The notes under the pieces were generated by a model, which saw nothing but the letters and a program-made list of their open reading frames with translations, searched no databases and was not told where the DNA came from. A stretch of 64,000 bases of DNA from Streptomyces graminofaciens (GTDB lineage Bacteria; Actinomycetota; Actinomycetes; Streptomycetales; Streptomycetaceae), in NCBI RefSeq assembly GCF_030294945.1, contig NZ_AP018448.1, positions 2,108,001 to 2,172,000 on the forward strand. Reading direction: 5' to 3'. Position numbers and translations under genes: made by a program. This document shows, piece after piece, positions 34,697 to 44,141 of this stretch (position 1 is the first letter of the stretch; every line of letters starts with the position of its first letter).

Positions 34697-35338
34697 TCAC
34701 AGCCACCCTCGCCGGTCACCCAGCGCCGCCTGAACCCGTCGAACCGAGGGATCCTCGGAGAGCGGGGTGACGTGATCAAGCACCGACGACCACTCCAGGA
34801 TGATCGTGGCCGCGAGCTCGACAGCGCACTCTTCCCCGTCGTCGTACGAACACCGGCGGGCCACGCGCCGGATCAGGGCGGGGTCAAGCACCGGGATCAT
34901 CGTGGCCCAGCCTTCGACGAAGTCGTCCGGAGCTTCCTGGCCCTCCTCGACCGGCTCATCCTCGGCCACGATGATGTGGAACGCCTCGTGCAGGATGATG
35001 TGGTCCTGATGCAGGGGGGTCGTTTCCTGCTGGTAGAGGACCACGTCCATTTGCGGCATGTCGACCCACAGACCCGATGGCCCGGGCTTCTCCAGCGGGA
35101 AGGGGCGCAGGACAATCGGGCGCCCACGCCTCTCGCCGAGCGCCCGGCACAACTCCTTCACGTCCAGCGGCGGCTGTATGCCGAGACTCTGAAGCTCTCG
35201 CCGTAGTCGGCGGTGCAGGTCTCGCTCCACCGTTCGCTTCGGAGCGGTACGCCACCGTCCCAACCGCCTGCGGCTCACCCCGTCCTCCGCAGGAGTCTCG
35301 GGCTGAGCTGCGTCGCGGTCACTTCTTCCAGGCCACAT
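34697..35338 (-). CDS. ImmA/IrrE-type metallopeptidase
   Basis: ATG 35338 with GGAGGG upstream is preferred over the longer open frame. The zinc peptidase motif HEAFH is at residues 117-121 (IILHEAFHII). The N-terminal part (LHRRLRRELQSLGIQPPLDVKEL) is typical of the actinobacterial subgroup. ImmA-type peptidases cleave XRE repressors or other regulators. No XRE gene is directly beside it; the nearest is at 30931. It heads the operon with the MAB_1171c-like gene. Confidence 0.75.
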   Translation of the reverse strand: MWPGRSDRDAAQPETPAEDGVSRRRLGRWRTAPKRTVERDLHRRLRRELQSLGIQPPLDVKELCRALGERRGRPIVLRPFPLEKPGPSGLWVDMPQMDVVLYQQETTPLHQDHIILHEAFHIIVAEDEPVEEGQEAPDDFVEGWATMIPVLDPALIRRVARRCSYDDGEECAVELAATIILEWSSVLDHVTPLSEDPSVRRVQAALGDRRGWL

Positions 35339-35916
35339 CGGTGATCCCTCCGTACCAGCCGTGGATGACTCCGAGACGGAGCCGGGCGACGGCCGCGCCG
35401 TTTCGACCATGTCCAGTCCCCGCTGCACCACGCAGCCGAGGTGCTCCGGGGAGCGAGAGCAGTACGCGGCCCTTGCCGCGAACACCCCGATCCGTGGACC
35501 ACACGAGTGCGCGCCCAAGATTCACCTGGTGCCGAACGTCGCTAGCGTGAACAGTCGATGACACATCGCAAAGCGTCCGCAGCAGGCTTTGGGAACAGCA
35601 TCGGAGACTACGCGAAGCCCACACCAAGACCTGACTGAAAAGCACCCCTCAACTGCGACCCAACAAATCGCACCAAAATAACGCACGTGACTGTAGATCA
35701 TGCTTTTGAACTGGCAGTTCTCAGGGATGACGCGCCCACGCCAAGTGCACCGGGAGGCCTCAGATTCGTTACCAATCCGAGATATTATTACTGCTTACAA
35801 ATCGGCCATTTAGCAATGGAAGACAGTGAAAGCCCCAGTCCACGCAGCAGACGACGAGCTGTGGCCATGGCCACTTTCGGCCAGTCGGGACGTGATTCGC
35901 GATTACGCTTCCAGCC
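35339..35916. promoter_or_regulatory. 578-bp divergent spacer with an A/T-rich core
   Basis: No supported gene. It separates the ImmA operon (minus) from the flavoprotein gene (plus), so both promoters should be here. Bases 35640-35830 are much richer in A and T than the rest of the window (for example GATATTATTACTGCTTAC), which suggests foreign DNA or a promoter or binding region. Confidence 0.45.
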
Positions 35917-36357
35917 ATGCGCACCGAGATGCAGAGCCAGGAAAATGGCTACGTGGAGTTCTGGAGCGAGTACCATCTGTGCACCATGACGACGCTCCGG
36001 CCTGATGGCCGCCCCCACGTCGTGCCGGTTGGAGTCACCGTGGACGTCGACGCCGGTATCGCTCGGGTTATCACCCGCAAATCAAGCAGGAAAGTCGCCA
36101 ACGTTCAGGCAGCGCTCCCCGGCAAGGCACGCGTCGCCGTCTGCCAAGTGGACGGAGGACGCTGGGCAACGCTGGAGGGCACGGCCGAAGTCCGCACGCA
36201 CCCAGCCGCAGTAGAGGATGCTGTGGCGCGCTACGGGAAGCGGTACGGGCGGACGCCTTCTCCGGATCCGGAGCGCGTGGTCATCGAGATCACGATCGAC
36301 CGGGCCATGGGGCAGGTGAGCTCCTCCCAACCGGGGAACGCCAGAGCTGCCGCCTAG
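35917..36357 (+). CDS. PPOX-class (pyridoxamine oxidase-like/F420-dependent) flavoprotein
   Basis: The 146-aa protein is a small split-barrel: FWSEYHLCTMTTLRPDGRPHVVPVGVTVD, then ARVITRKSSRKVANVQ and RVAVCQVDGGRWATLEGTAEV. This is the pattern of FDOR-type proteins that use F420 or FMN to reduce small molecules. The exact cofactor cannot be told. The ribosome site is poor, so the mRNA may be leaderless. It converges with the pPIWI-RE gene. Confidence 0.75.
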   Translation: MRTEMQSQENGYVEFWSEYHLCTMTTLRPDGRPHVVPVGVTVDVDAGIARVITRKSSRKVANVQAALPGKARVAVCQVDGGRWATLEGTAEVRTHPAAVEDAVARYGKRYGRTPSPDPERVVIEITIDRAMGQVSSSQPGNARAAA

Positions 36358-36426
36358 TTCTGCCGCATGCTCCAACCCATCTCCTCACCTGCAGGTCGGA
36401 GTCCCTTCACGACCATGCACGAGCGC

Positions 36427-36453
36427 GCCCGTGCCCCGATGCGGGACACGGGC
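36427..36453. terminator. Bidirectional hairpin terminator
   Basis: GCCCGTG and CACGGGC pair perfectly, and inner CCC/GGG bases add to the stem. It lies between the convergent stops at 36357 and 36469 and could end both transcripts. Confidence 0.6.
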
Positions 36454-36468
36454 TGCCGTGCCTGGCGT

Positions 36469-39447
36469 CTACGCGTCGATGCCGTTGGCTGCGTTCAGAA
36501 TCTCGACGCTCTCGGGGTCCTTCGGCGCCGAGCGTCGGTACTGGGGGTGGCCGAGGTCCATCTGGAGCGCCGCGTGGAGCGGAGCGGGGTATCGGGTCCG
36601 GTCTGACCAGGAGATGGCCTGGTGGCTGAGCCGGGCCGCGGCGACGGCCAGGAATTCCCGGTCGTAGCCTTTCCGCGTGTACATGGGGGTGATCTCGCGC
36701 GTGGTCATGCTGTACCACGGCGAGTTCAGCTCGTTCTCCCTGCGCTCATCGGCGTTCTTCGACGCCTTGCCCGGGTCGGCACGCCAGCGGGTCTTCCACT
36801 GTCCGTGGCGCTTCTTGCCGTAGTTGCGGGGCACGGTGAACAGGAACCAGGGGTGGCCTTCGGGCCGGTCTTCCGGGTAATACAGGTCGCTTGAGGTCTT
36901 GAGGGTGACGGTCTTGCCGTTCTTCTGTTTCTCGGTGACGGAGACCAGTCGCGGCATCTCTGCCTGCATGCAGTTCATCCGAAGGATGCTGACGGGGTTC
37001 CAGGAAAGAGGAAGCCCGGTTCCGGGAAGCCACAGGCGAGGGTCGTCGGTGTCCTTACTGAGGCCCTGCTTCTTGTTCTGGAGGCCAGGCCATACGCGGC
37101 GGCATGCGTGGCCGTCGATCATCAGGGCATACGGGAGTCCGTCGAGTTCGTCGTGAAGGTTTTTGAGAGCCTCTTGGACGTCTTCGCCAGCCTGTGCCCA
37201 GCGCTGGAAATCGCTGTCCCCGTCCTCCGTGTGAAGGGGGTAGTTGGCGGCGTGGAAGTTGCTCTGCGCCAAGGCGTACTGCTCCCACTCCGGGTGGATG
37301 TTGCTCCAGCCGAGCATGCGCCAGGGGCCGCCGGGTTCCCGGGAGGGGATGATCGCACTGGCGCAGATGATCCTCTTTGGCTCTCCCTTGAACCTGCGAT
37401 CGGTGGCCTGCTTGCGGATGTGGATACCGACGAACGCCATGCGGGGCAGCGGGTAGGGGTCGTCGTCAGGGTAAAGGGCTCGCTCGAAGCGGTCGTCCAC
37501 GACTCCGCACGACCGGTAGAGATCCAGCAGGCCCATGTAGACGCGGTGGTCCTCAAAGGCCTTCTTGGGCCTCTTGACGATGCTGAAGGTCTTGGTGAAG
37601 GGGTCGTACACGCGGCCGACGAGGAACTGGGACGGCACCGTGACCTTGGCCAGTTCGCGCACGACCTGGTGCTTGGCGTCGCTTTCCTCAAGGGCCTTCT
37701 TCACGTCGGCAGGCTTCATTCCCTCGTGCTCTTCGCCTCGCACGGGGATCTCAGTCTCGCACCAGGCGGCGAGAAGAACGCCGGGCTCCGCGAACCGGCT
37801 GGTGATCTTTTCTGTGTCCGAGGCCCGCTGGGTAGCGGGACCGTGTGCCAGAAGCTCCTCGGCGTTGCAGAAGACGGCCTCGATGCCAGGCGCGAGGGGG
37901 ACGGATTCACCCTCGATGGGGTCGAGTTCGTCCGGGTCGAGGCCGTAGGGGTGGGCCAGGCCGTGGATCATCCGCATCCGGGTCTCGTCCCGGTACCACA
38001 AGCACAGGATGCGCAGGGTCTTGTACCCGGCCGTCTCGATTGAGCGACGGATGCTCTCGGGCGAGGGCTTGCCGACGAGATCGACGTACTCGCCGCTCTC
38101 CTTCTTCCGCGTCTTGTCCCTGCCCTCGGCGGAGGTGGCCGGCTCATGGGCTCGCTTGCCGAAGATGTTCCCCTTCGACTTCAGCTCAAGGGCGGACACC
38201 TTGTCACCAAGAGCACGACCGATGTGCTCCTGGAGCAGCGCCAGGTGGTGGGTGCCTGCGCCGGTGCCGACGGCGAAGGAGTCCGTCTTCGGCATCGTGG
38301 GCCGGATCGTTCCGGGCGGTGGCGTCAGGATGTCGATCCTTTTGCCGTTCTCGTCCCTGGCGTTGAGCAGGCTTCGCTCGTGGGTGACGCGTTCCTCGAT
38401 GGCGTTGAGCGAGGTCCTGTCGGCGTCCATCTTCGCCAGGATCTCCAACGCGTGCCTGTTCGTCTGACGCAGGCCACGTCCGTCCAACGACAGGGAGAGC
38501 AGCGGCCGGTCCTTCCCCTGGTCCACCAGGACGGTGCTGGAGTGGATCACGGTGTTGTTGACACGGCGGATGTGCGCGTTCAGGTTCAGGACGGGGTTGG
38601 GTTCGGCCGTGTAGGTGGCCATCTTGACCGACAGGCGGGAGAGCGCGTACTGGACCTGTGCCCGGGTGGGGTTCTCAGGCCGGGCCTTGACCGCATCACC
38701 GAGGTCCACCGGGTGGGCAAGACCGGCGAAGACCGGACCGATGGGGTTGTCCCAGGCGATCAGGTCACCGTTGCTGACAGGTCGGTAGTCCAACGATGCG
38801 ACGTTCCCTGAGGGCTGCCAGTCGACGGTCCTGTGCTTGGTCTCACCGTTCTTCCCCTCGTACTCCTCAAGGACCGGCTCCATCTCCCGGTCCTGGAACG
38901 ACACGGAAGCCAGCTTCTTGGCGATGTGCCACCTCACCGCCTCGTAGGCCCAGCTGTCGGGGCTGGCGGGCTTGCCGTCGTCCTTGGGCAGGATGTTGTC
39001 GGCGAGACTCAGGCGTTGGGGAGCGGTCTCCGCGATGCGCTTGGCCAGGTCGGGGACATCCCTCAAAGGGATCTCGTCCACAGGAACCTTGCGGACGACT
39101 CCTTCCAGGTAGGCGAAGACATCCCTGAGGATCTCGGGCTTCACGGGGTTGAGCGTCACCATGAACGCCAGGTTCTTGTCCAGGTAGACGTAGCCGTCAG
39201 TGATCTGCTGGAGAACGGTGACGGCGATGGAGTACGGAACGAGAAACGGGTCGGATTCCTGTTCGTTCTTGATCCATTTGCTGTTCTGCGCGGCTGTACC
39301 CCTCAGTTCCCTCCATGCCTTGCGTGTAGGCGAGTGGTAGTCCCCGAAGTCCCAGACCATGGCAGTCATGCCGTCCAGGAGTTCCCTGGTGCACCTGATC
39401 GAGGTGGTGCGCGCGGTGAGATCCCGCTGGTTGTTGCTTCGCCCCAT
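36469..39447 (-). CDS. pPIWI-RE protein (prokaryotic PIWI-like, RNase H fold)
   Basis: The 992-aa protein has the layout of the pPIWI-RE family: a long N-terminal/MID-like region and a PIWI-type RNase H core from about residue 665 on. Visible core parts are RMAFVGIHIRK (Met670), ALMIDGHACRRVWPGLQ (Asp778, His780), WFLFTVPRNYGKK, and the C-terminal SMTTREITPMYTRKGYD (Arg917, Glu918) with LSHQAISW (His942). The family name refers to conserved Arg and Glu residues outside the usual PIWI core. Known work places it in three-gene islands with a helicase and a nuclease and proposes action on RNA-DNA hybrids or invading plasmids. Both partners are present upstream. Whether it cuts nucleic acid itself is not clear from the sequence. 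Confidence 0.85.
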   Translation of the reverse strand: MGRSNNQRDLTARTTSIRCTRELLDGMTAMVWDFGDYHSPTRKAWRELRGTAAQNSKWIKNEQESDPFLVPYSIAVTVLQQITDGYVYLDKNLAFMVTLNPVKPEILRDVFAYLEGVVRKVPVDEIPLRDVPDLAKRIAETAPQRLSLADNILPKDDGKPASPDSWAYEAVRWHIAKKLASVSFQDREMEPVLEEYEGKNGETKHRTVDWQPSGNVASLDYRPVSNGDLIAWDNPIGPVFAGLAHPVDLGDAVKARPENPTRAQVQYALSRLSVKMATYTAEPNPVLNLNAHIRRVNNTVIHSSTVLVDQGKDRPLLSLSLDGRGLRQTNRHALEILAKMDADRTSLNAIEERVTHERSLLNARDENGKRIDILTPPPGTIRPTMPKTDSFAVGTGAGTHHLALLQEHIGRALGDKVSALELKSKGNIFGKRAHEPATSAEGRDKTRKKESGEYVDLVGKPSPESIRRSIETAGYKTLRILCLWYRDETRMRMIHGLAHPYGLDPDELDPIEGESVPLAPGIEAVFCNAEELLAHGPATQRASDTEKITSRFAEPGVLLAAWCETEIPVRGEEHEGMKPADVKKALEESDAKHQVVRELAKVTVPSQFLVGRVYDPFTKTFSIVKRPKKAFEDHRVYMGLLDLYRSCGVVDDRFERALYPDDDPYPLPRMAFVGIHIRKQATDRRFKGEPKRIICASAIIPSREPGGPWRMLGWSNIHPEWEQYALAQSNFHAANYPLHTEDGDSDFQRWAQAGEDVQEALKNLHDELDGLPYALMIDGHACRRVWPGLQNKKQGLSKDTDDPRLWLPGTGLPLSWNPVSILRMNCMQAEMPRLVSVTEKQKNGKTVTLKTSSDLYYPEDRPEGHPWFLFTVPRNYGKKRHGQWKTRWRADPGKASKNADERRENELNSPWYSMTTREITPMYTRKGYDREFLAVAAARLSHQAISWSDRTRYPAPLHAALQMDLGHPQYRRSAPKDPESVEILNAANGIDA

Positions 39448-39540
39448 TGGGCGTTACCTCGTCTTTCTGGTCTTTCTCCCCGGGCAGAGGGAAGCGGTCG
39501 CAACTCCGTCTCGAAAAGGCGGAGACTGGCAGTGGGTGGT

Positions 39541-42500
39541 TCAAATCATGTCGCGGTCGAGTCCCGCATAGGTCAGGAATGCCTGAAGCGCTTGACCGTA
39601 AAGCTCGTTCATGATCTCGCGCTGCTCCGGATTCCAGTCGGCGTAGATCTGTTTGATGATCGTGGCCAGGTCCGAACTGAACTTCTTGTCATGGATGGAG
39701 TGGTCCACGATGTGGAGGGTCATGTCGGTCTCGCCGCGGCGGGCTCGGCCGGCGAGTTGGATGAGCAGCACGAGCATGCCTGCCACGAGTTCCTTGCGGA
39801 GGTCGTGGTCCATGTTGGAGAACCGGGCCGGCGAACGAAGGATCTTGGAGAGCTGCTTCCACGAGGCTTCGCTGGCCTTCCGCAGGACTGGAAGGGGCTC
39901 ATCGCTACCGTCTACGGGAAGGGTGTTGACTCCGGCGGCGTTGACGCTCGCATGCATCCAGTCGGTGTCCTCGATGCTTAGGACGGGGCGGACGCACAGG
40001 TAGATGTCGCGGACCGCCGAACGGGTACCGACCACGATGTTCAGGCCTCGCCCGATGACGGCGAGAGGGGCGATCAGGATCTCGCCGCGGTGGGGGAACT
40101 CCTTCAGCTCCTCCCGGACCATCCTTTCCACGTGGGCGGGGAGATGCTCCTCGTAGTTCTGCTTCTCCGGTTTCTTCACCAGCAGGCAGACCCGGTGGTT
40201 CAGGCCGTCGGCCTGCGCCACCCCCGAGGCGAGGTAGGCGGCCTGCTCATAGGAGTTGACGGCGAGGATGACGCGGGCCCGTTCCGGTTCCTGCTTCTCC
40301 AGTCGGGCTAGGCGCTTGGCGAGTTGCTGCTCGTACAGGCCCCTGCCGAGGTCGCGGAGAGCGTTGGGTTTCAGCTCGGGCGGGAGTCCTCCGATCCTCA
40401 TGGCGTCGCCGTTGCGGCCTCGAACCGGGGTGGGGACGGTGACGATGGACTCGGGGCGGGTGTCGGGCAGCCACCAGCGCACGGGGGCGTGGATGTGCTC
40501 CTGCACGGCCTGGGGGAGGTAGGCGGTGGCGGACAGGCCCATGACCGGTCGCTGCACTCCGGCGGTCAGCAGGGCGGTGAGGCCGCCGAGTTCGGAGACG
40601 AAGGTGTGCGGGTCGCCACCGAAGGAACGGGAGAGGAGTTCCGCCTCCTTCTCCTTGTTGTCCATTCCCTTCACCTGGTAGCCGTGGATGGACCGGCCCA
40701 GCATCGCCAGAGGGTAGAGGGTGGCGACCGTACTGCTGCGCATGGTTTCGAGGATCTTGCGGACTGACCCGAGGTCCAGGTAACGCAGGGTCTGTGCCCG
40801 CTCGCGCAGACTGTCCAGCGCAGCGTCGAGTTCCCGGAGCACAGTACGAGTGACCAGTAGGTTCACCACCGCTGACCGCTTGTACGCATCCGGCACGATG
40901 CCTGCCAGGAGCTTACGCATCTCCTCGCGCGTGTCGGTGAGATGGTCTTGGCCCCGCTGGGCGGTAAGCACTGTCAGGGCTGTCTGGACGGCCTCCCAGT
41001 CGGCTCCCTCGGGGAGTTCGTTCTCCTCATAAAACTCGGACTCATGCCGGTGGGCGGGCATGACCTCTTCGAGAAGGGCGAAGAGGTCCGGGGGGATGTC
41101 CTCGCCGGCCGTCTGGTCGGGGAAGAGGAGCTGGAGGATTTCGCGGTCCCGGGAACGGGCCAGGCGCCAGCCGGTGTTGTCACGGCTGGCTCCGTCGGGG
41201 CTGTCCGTCTCGTTGCCCGGGTTCAGCTTCAATCCGCTGCCGGAACAGAGCCACAACAGCAGCATCTCGGCCATGAGCCGAGCGTGGCTGACCGGAGACA
41301 CCAGGTCCATCTCGTGGACGATGGGAAGGTTCTTGGCGTCCTGATCGATCTCCCGAAGCGCGGTCGTCCGCTTCCGGGACGCCAGGGTGATCTCCGAGGT
41401 GCAGCGGCTGACGGCTGCCGTCTGGAAGGCGTCGATCTCGTCGATCAGCATCACGTCGCAGGCCCGCAGCGCCATCTCCAGCACGCTCATGCCCCTCGTA
41501 CCGCGCGCCTTGCCACGGAACTCCTGCCCGTCCAGCACGACGCCGATGCGGGTCCGGCCTTCCAGCAGGTTCGCGTGGTTGGTGACGATCACGGCCGCGT
41601 CAGCGGCACGGTAGAACTGCTGGAACTTGCCGCACACCGGGGCGAAGGAGCAGGTGTGCCGGGTGGACCCGGTGACGGCGGAGGTCAGCGACGTGCAGTT
41701 CTCCTCGCCGTACGGGTACAGGCTCGGTGGGTCCATGAGGGCCCGCTGCGCGCAGCCGGCCGACAGGAGCCCGATGTCGGTCCTGGCACGACGATCCCAC
41801 TGGTCGATCTGGGTGGAGGGGCTGAGGGCCGCGTAGTCCGTGGCCCGTCGGTGCATGCTCGTCGGCGACATCAGAGGAGTGCAGTGAGCAGGCTCGGGGA
41901 GATGTCTCTCCCTGTGCAGGTAGGCCAGGTCGTTGTTGATGTCCCAGGCCATGTCGAGGGTTGCGCGGACGTCGGTGACCGCCAAGGCGATACGGACGTC
42001 GTTGAGCGCCGCCCAGGACGCCATGACCCGCACCAGGACCGTCTTGCCGCTTCCCGTGGGGGCGTTGAGGACCTGGAGGTCCCCCGAGGTCAGATCGAGT
42101 TCTGTCAGCTCGCCGTCGGTGGTCTTCATGCCCTTGAAGAAGCGCTTCAGGGTCCTGTGGAGGTAGGCGACGCTCTTGTCCTGGCCGCTGAGGATCTTGG
42201 CGACCTTCAGAAGCTCCTTCACCGTCGGCGCCACACGGTCGCGCTGTGGACGGGTCCTCACCTGTGGCAGAGCTTCGTGGCCAGGCGCCTCCCGGAAGCC
42301 GGGGGTTTCCTGGATATGGATGTCACGGCTGGTCGTGCCGTGCTCCTTGCCCAGGTAGGCGGTTCTTGTCCTGTGCGTTCCCGGCCCGGCGAACGCCTGC
42401 GCCTTGGGGCGCTTGCCGAAGGTGAAGAAAAGGCCGGTGATGCGCTGGGCGTAGCCGAGACAGTCCCCTCCCACCCGGGGAATCACGGCGTCGGCCGTTT

Positions 42501-42840
42501 CGGGTTCTCTGGCCGGCAGTCGCAGCGAACCACCTGTCCTGTCGGCCATGTCGGGATCGGGAGCGAAGGCTCCGAGCAACGCGAGGGCCGCCGACTTGAG
42601 CTTCTTCGGGTCCGTCCACTCCGGCGACATCAGGACCATCACCTGACGGATGACGTTCCTCTCGGCCACCGGCAGGCCCGCCCATTCCGACCACGCCCGC
42701 GGCTTGCGGTGGGCGAAGAAGGAAGCCTCTTCGAAACCGGCCAGCACCCGGCCCTCGTCGTCCTTACGCGGAAAGTAGTGCGCCGCCAGTGCGAGTGCCC
42801 CCGCCAGACCGGCTTCCCGCCCTGTCATCTCCCCGCTCAC
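39541..42840 (-). CDS. DinG/XPD-like helicase of the pPIWI-RE island
   Basis: The 1099-aa protein is a superfamily-2 helicase. It has Walker A APTGSGKT (Lys266), a DEID box at 467-470 (MLIDEIDAF), and four cysteines between the first motifs (Cys363, 382, 397, 403), as in the 4Fe-4S domain of DinG and XPD. The late motif QLAGRARRGETD corresponds to motif VI. DinG-type enzymes unwind R-loops and DNA. The first 180 residues are an extra domain of the pPIWI-RE island type. GTG 42840 overlaps the upstream stop (GTGA), so it is co-translated with the REase gene. A 93-base gap separates it from the pPIWI-RE gene. Confidence 0.85.
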   Translation of the reverse strand: MSGEMTGREAGLAGALALAAHYFPRKDDEGRVLAGFEEASFFAHRKPRAWSEWAGLPVAERNVIRQVMVLMSPEWTDPKKLKSAALALLGAFAPDPDMADRTGGSLRLPAREPETADAVIPRVGGDCLGYAQRITGLFFTFGKRPKAQAFAGPGTHRTRTAYLGKEHGTTSRDIHIQETPGFREAPGHEALPQVRTRPQRDRVAPTVKELLKVAKILSGQDKSVAYLHRTLKRFFKGMKTTDGELTELDLTSGDLQVLNAPTGSGKTVLVRVMASWAALNDVRIALAVTDVRATLDMAWDINNDLAYLHRERHLPEPAHCTPLMSPTSMHRRATDYAALSPSTQIDQWDRRARTDIGLLSAGCAQRALMDPPSLYPYGEENCTSLTSAVTGSTRHTCSFAPVCGKFQQFYRAADAAVIVTNHANLLEGRTRIGVVLDGQEFRGKARGTRGMSVLEMALRACDVMLIDEIDAFQTAAVSRCTSEITLASRKRTTALREIDQDAKNLPIVHEMDLVSPVSHARLMAEMLLLWLCSGSGLKLNPGNETDSPDGASRDNTGWRLARSRDREILQLLFPDQTAGEDIPPDLFALLEEVMPAHRHESEFYEENELPEGADWEAVQTALTVLTAQRGQDHLTDTREEMRKLLAGIVPDAYKRSAVVNLLVTRTVLRELDAALDSLRERAQTLRYLDLGSVRKILETMRSSTVATLYPLAMLGRSIHGYQVKGMDNKEKEAELLSRSFGGDPHTFVSELGGLTALLTAGVQRPVMGLSATAYLPQAVQEHIHAPVRWWLPDTRPESIVTVPTPVRGRNGDAMRIGGLPPELKPNALRDLGRGLYEQQLAKRLARLEKQEPERARVILAVNSYEQAAYLASGVAQADGLNHRVCLLVKKPEKQNYEEHLPAHVERMVREELKEFPHRGEILIAPLAVIGRGLNIVVGTRSAVRDIYLCVRPVLSIEDTDWMHASVNAAGVNTLPVDGSDEPLPVLRKASEASWKQLSKILRSPARFSNMDHDLRKELVAGMLVLLIQLAGRARRGETDMTLHIVDHSIHDKKFSSDLATIIKQIYADWNPEQREIMNELYGQALQAFLTYAGLDRDMI

Positions 42841-44090
42841 ACCCGGCCCTCCTTGACTCCCGTGATAACCATCTCGACGTAGTCGGTGGCGGTCATCGCC
42901 GCCTTCATCCCGTACGTGCGGCACACCATGTCGAGTTGGGCCACCTGCTCCTGGCGGTGGTCAGGCACGACCAGGTAATCCGCTCCTCCTCGGTCGCCAC
43001 CGTCCATGTGGAGTTTGCTGACCAGATGGTTCACCCACGTGTAGTCCTTGAAGTCGGCGGGGAACGCCGGCTTCCCGCTGTTCGGGTGGGTGATCCAGTG
43101 ATCGCACTGGTCTCCGTTGGGCCACAGGTGTGACGTCCAAGCCGTGCCCTCAAGGTCCGCTGAGACAGCCCGGTGAAGAGCCAGTTCGGGGAGGCCGGGG
43201 ACCACGGTGTAGCGCCACACCGGCCGCACCAACGCCACGTACTCCTCGACGGGCTTGGCCTCCGGCACCTGCGGTAGGGCCCCGGTCCACAGTGCCGCGA
43301 AGCGTCCGGACGGGACTCTGCACCCAAACGTCGGGCTCAGGGTGGGTGCCGACTTCTTCCGAGCGGTCACGACGAACTCGTAGGACGCACCGGTCTCCTC
43401 GTGCCAGGGATACAGGCACCGCACCCTGCCCTGGATGCGTGCACCAGAACGAGTGGCTGCCACCTTCATCGGCCACTGGCAGGCGGGACAAGGCCACCAC
43501 CAACCGTTGTACTGCGCGTACTGGGAGATCGGCTTGTAGAAGTCGTTCGCCCGGGACGGCAGCTTGAGGTCGGGGAGACCGCCCTTCAGGACCGTCGGGT
43601 TCTCCACCAGCGTGGTGCGGTGCCTCTCGTAGAAGGGGCCTTTGATCGCGCTGAAGACGGCTTCCTGGCTGTACTCGTCATCCAGCTTGGGTTTCGTCAC
43701 CTGGCCGCTGAACTTGCCGACCTTCTGCGCGGCCCGCATGACGCGCTGGGCTTCGTGCCGGAAGTCGAACCCGTCCTCGGTGGCGACCCCCTCACTGTCC
43801 ATCAACCGCACGCCGGCGAGAGCCTGAGTGTCGATCCAGTCAGGCAGCAGCCCCTCCAGGGAGCCTGCCCGGTCACCGGTGAGCCTCCCCAGCAGTTCCT
43901 CGAAGCGGATCAGATGCCCGGGGCCGCACGCCGCCATCAGGATCCCGTGGGCCTCGATGAGCCGGTCCAGACGCTTCGGGCCGTCCAGCTCCTCGCTGGC
44001 CATCGCGTGCTCACACACGGCGAACGCCTTGACGATTTCCAGCAGGGCATGTGTCTGCTGAATGCCTGTCGTGTCATCAGCTTGCTTCAC
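42837..44090 (-). CDS. Zinc-ribbon and REase-fold protein of the pPIWI-RE island
   Basis: The 417-aa product has a helical N-terminal half and a zinc site, C201-P-A-C204 and C225...H230 (PCPACQWPMK, RVRCLYPWH). Its C-terminal nuclease-like core is CDHWITHPNSGKPAFPADFKDYTW, seen here as Asp330 and Asp346-x-Lys348, the D...DxK order of PD-(D/E)XK enzymes. Family knowledge: the third gene of pPIWI-RE islands encodes such an REase protein. It would supply DNA cutting, with the helicase and pPIWI-RE finding or unwinding the target. The GTG start at 44090 is only moderately supported. Confidence 0.75.
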   Translation of the reverse strand: MKQADDTTGIQQTHALLEIVKAFAVCEHAMASEELDGPKRLDRLIEAHGILMAACGPGHLIRFEELLGRLTGDRAGSLEGLLPDWIDTQALAGVRLMDSEGVATEDGFDFRHEAQRVMRAAQKVGKFSGQVTKPKLDDEYSQEAVFSAIKGPFYERHRTTLVENPTVLKGGLPDLKLPSRANDFYKPISQYAQYNGWWWPCPACQWPMKVAATRSGARIQGRVRCLYPWHEETGASYEFVVTARKKSAPTLSPTFGCRVPSGRFAALWTGALPQVPEAKPVEEYVALVRPVWRYTVVPGLPELALHRAVSADLEGTAWTSHLWPNGDQCDHWITHPNSGKPAFPADFKDYTWVNHLVSKLHMDGGDRGGADYLVVPDHRQEQVAQLDMVCRTYGMKAAMTATDYVEMVITGVKEGRV

Positions 44091-44141
44091 GAGCCGGAAC
44101 CCTACGACAGGGCACTGACAGTGGCCCTTCCCCCGAAGACC

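Noticed and set aside
35319..35645. Minus-strand frame upstream of the ImmA gene
   Set aside because: Poor codon bias and no ribosome site; the ImmA start at 35338 with GGAGGG explains the region better.
39535..39560. GGTTCAAATC resembling a tRNA T-loop
   Set aside because: The flanking bases do not form the stem, and the site is the stop-codon region of the helicase gene. No tRNA cloverleaf was found.
40942..42882. 646-codon plus-strand open frame
   Set aside because: Shadow of the DinG-like helicase; Val/Gly/Arg-rich, with no motif.
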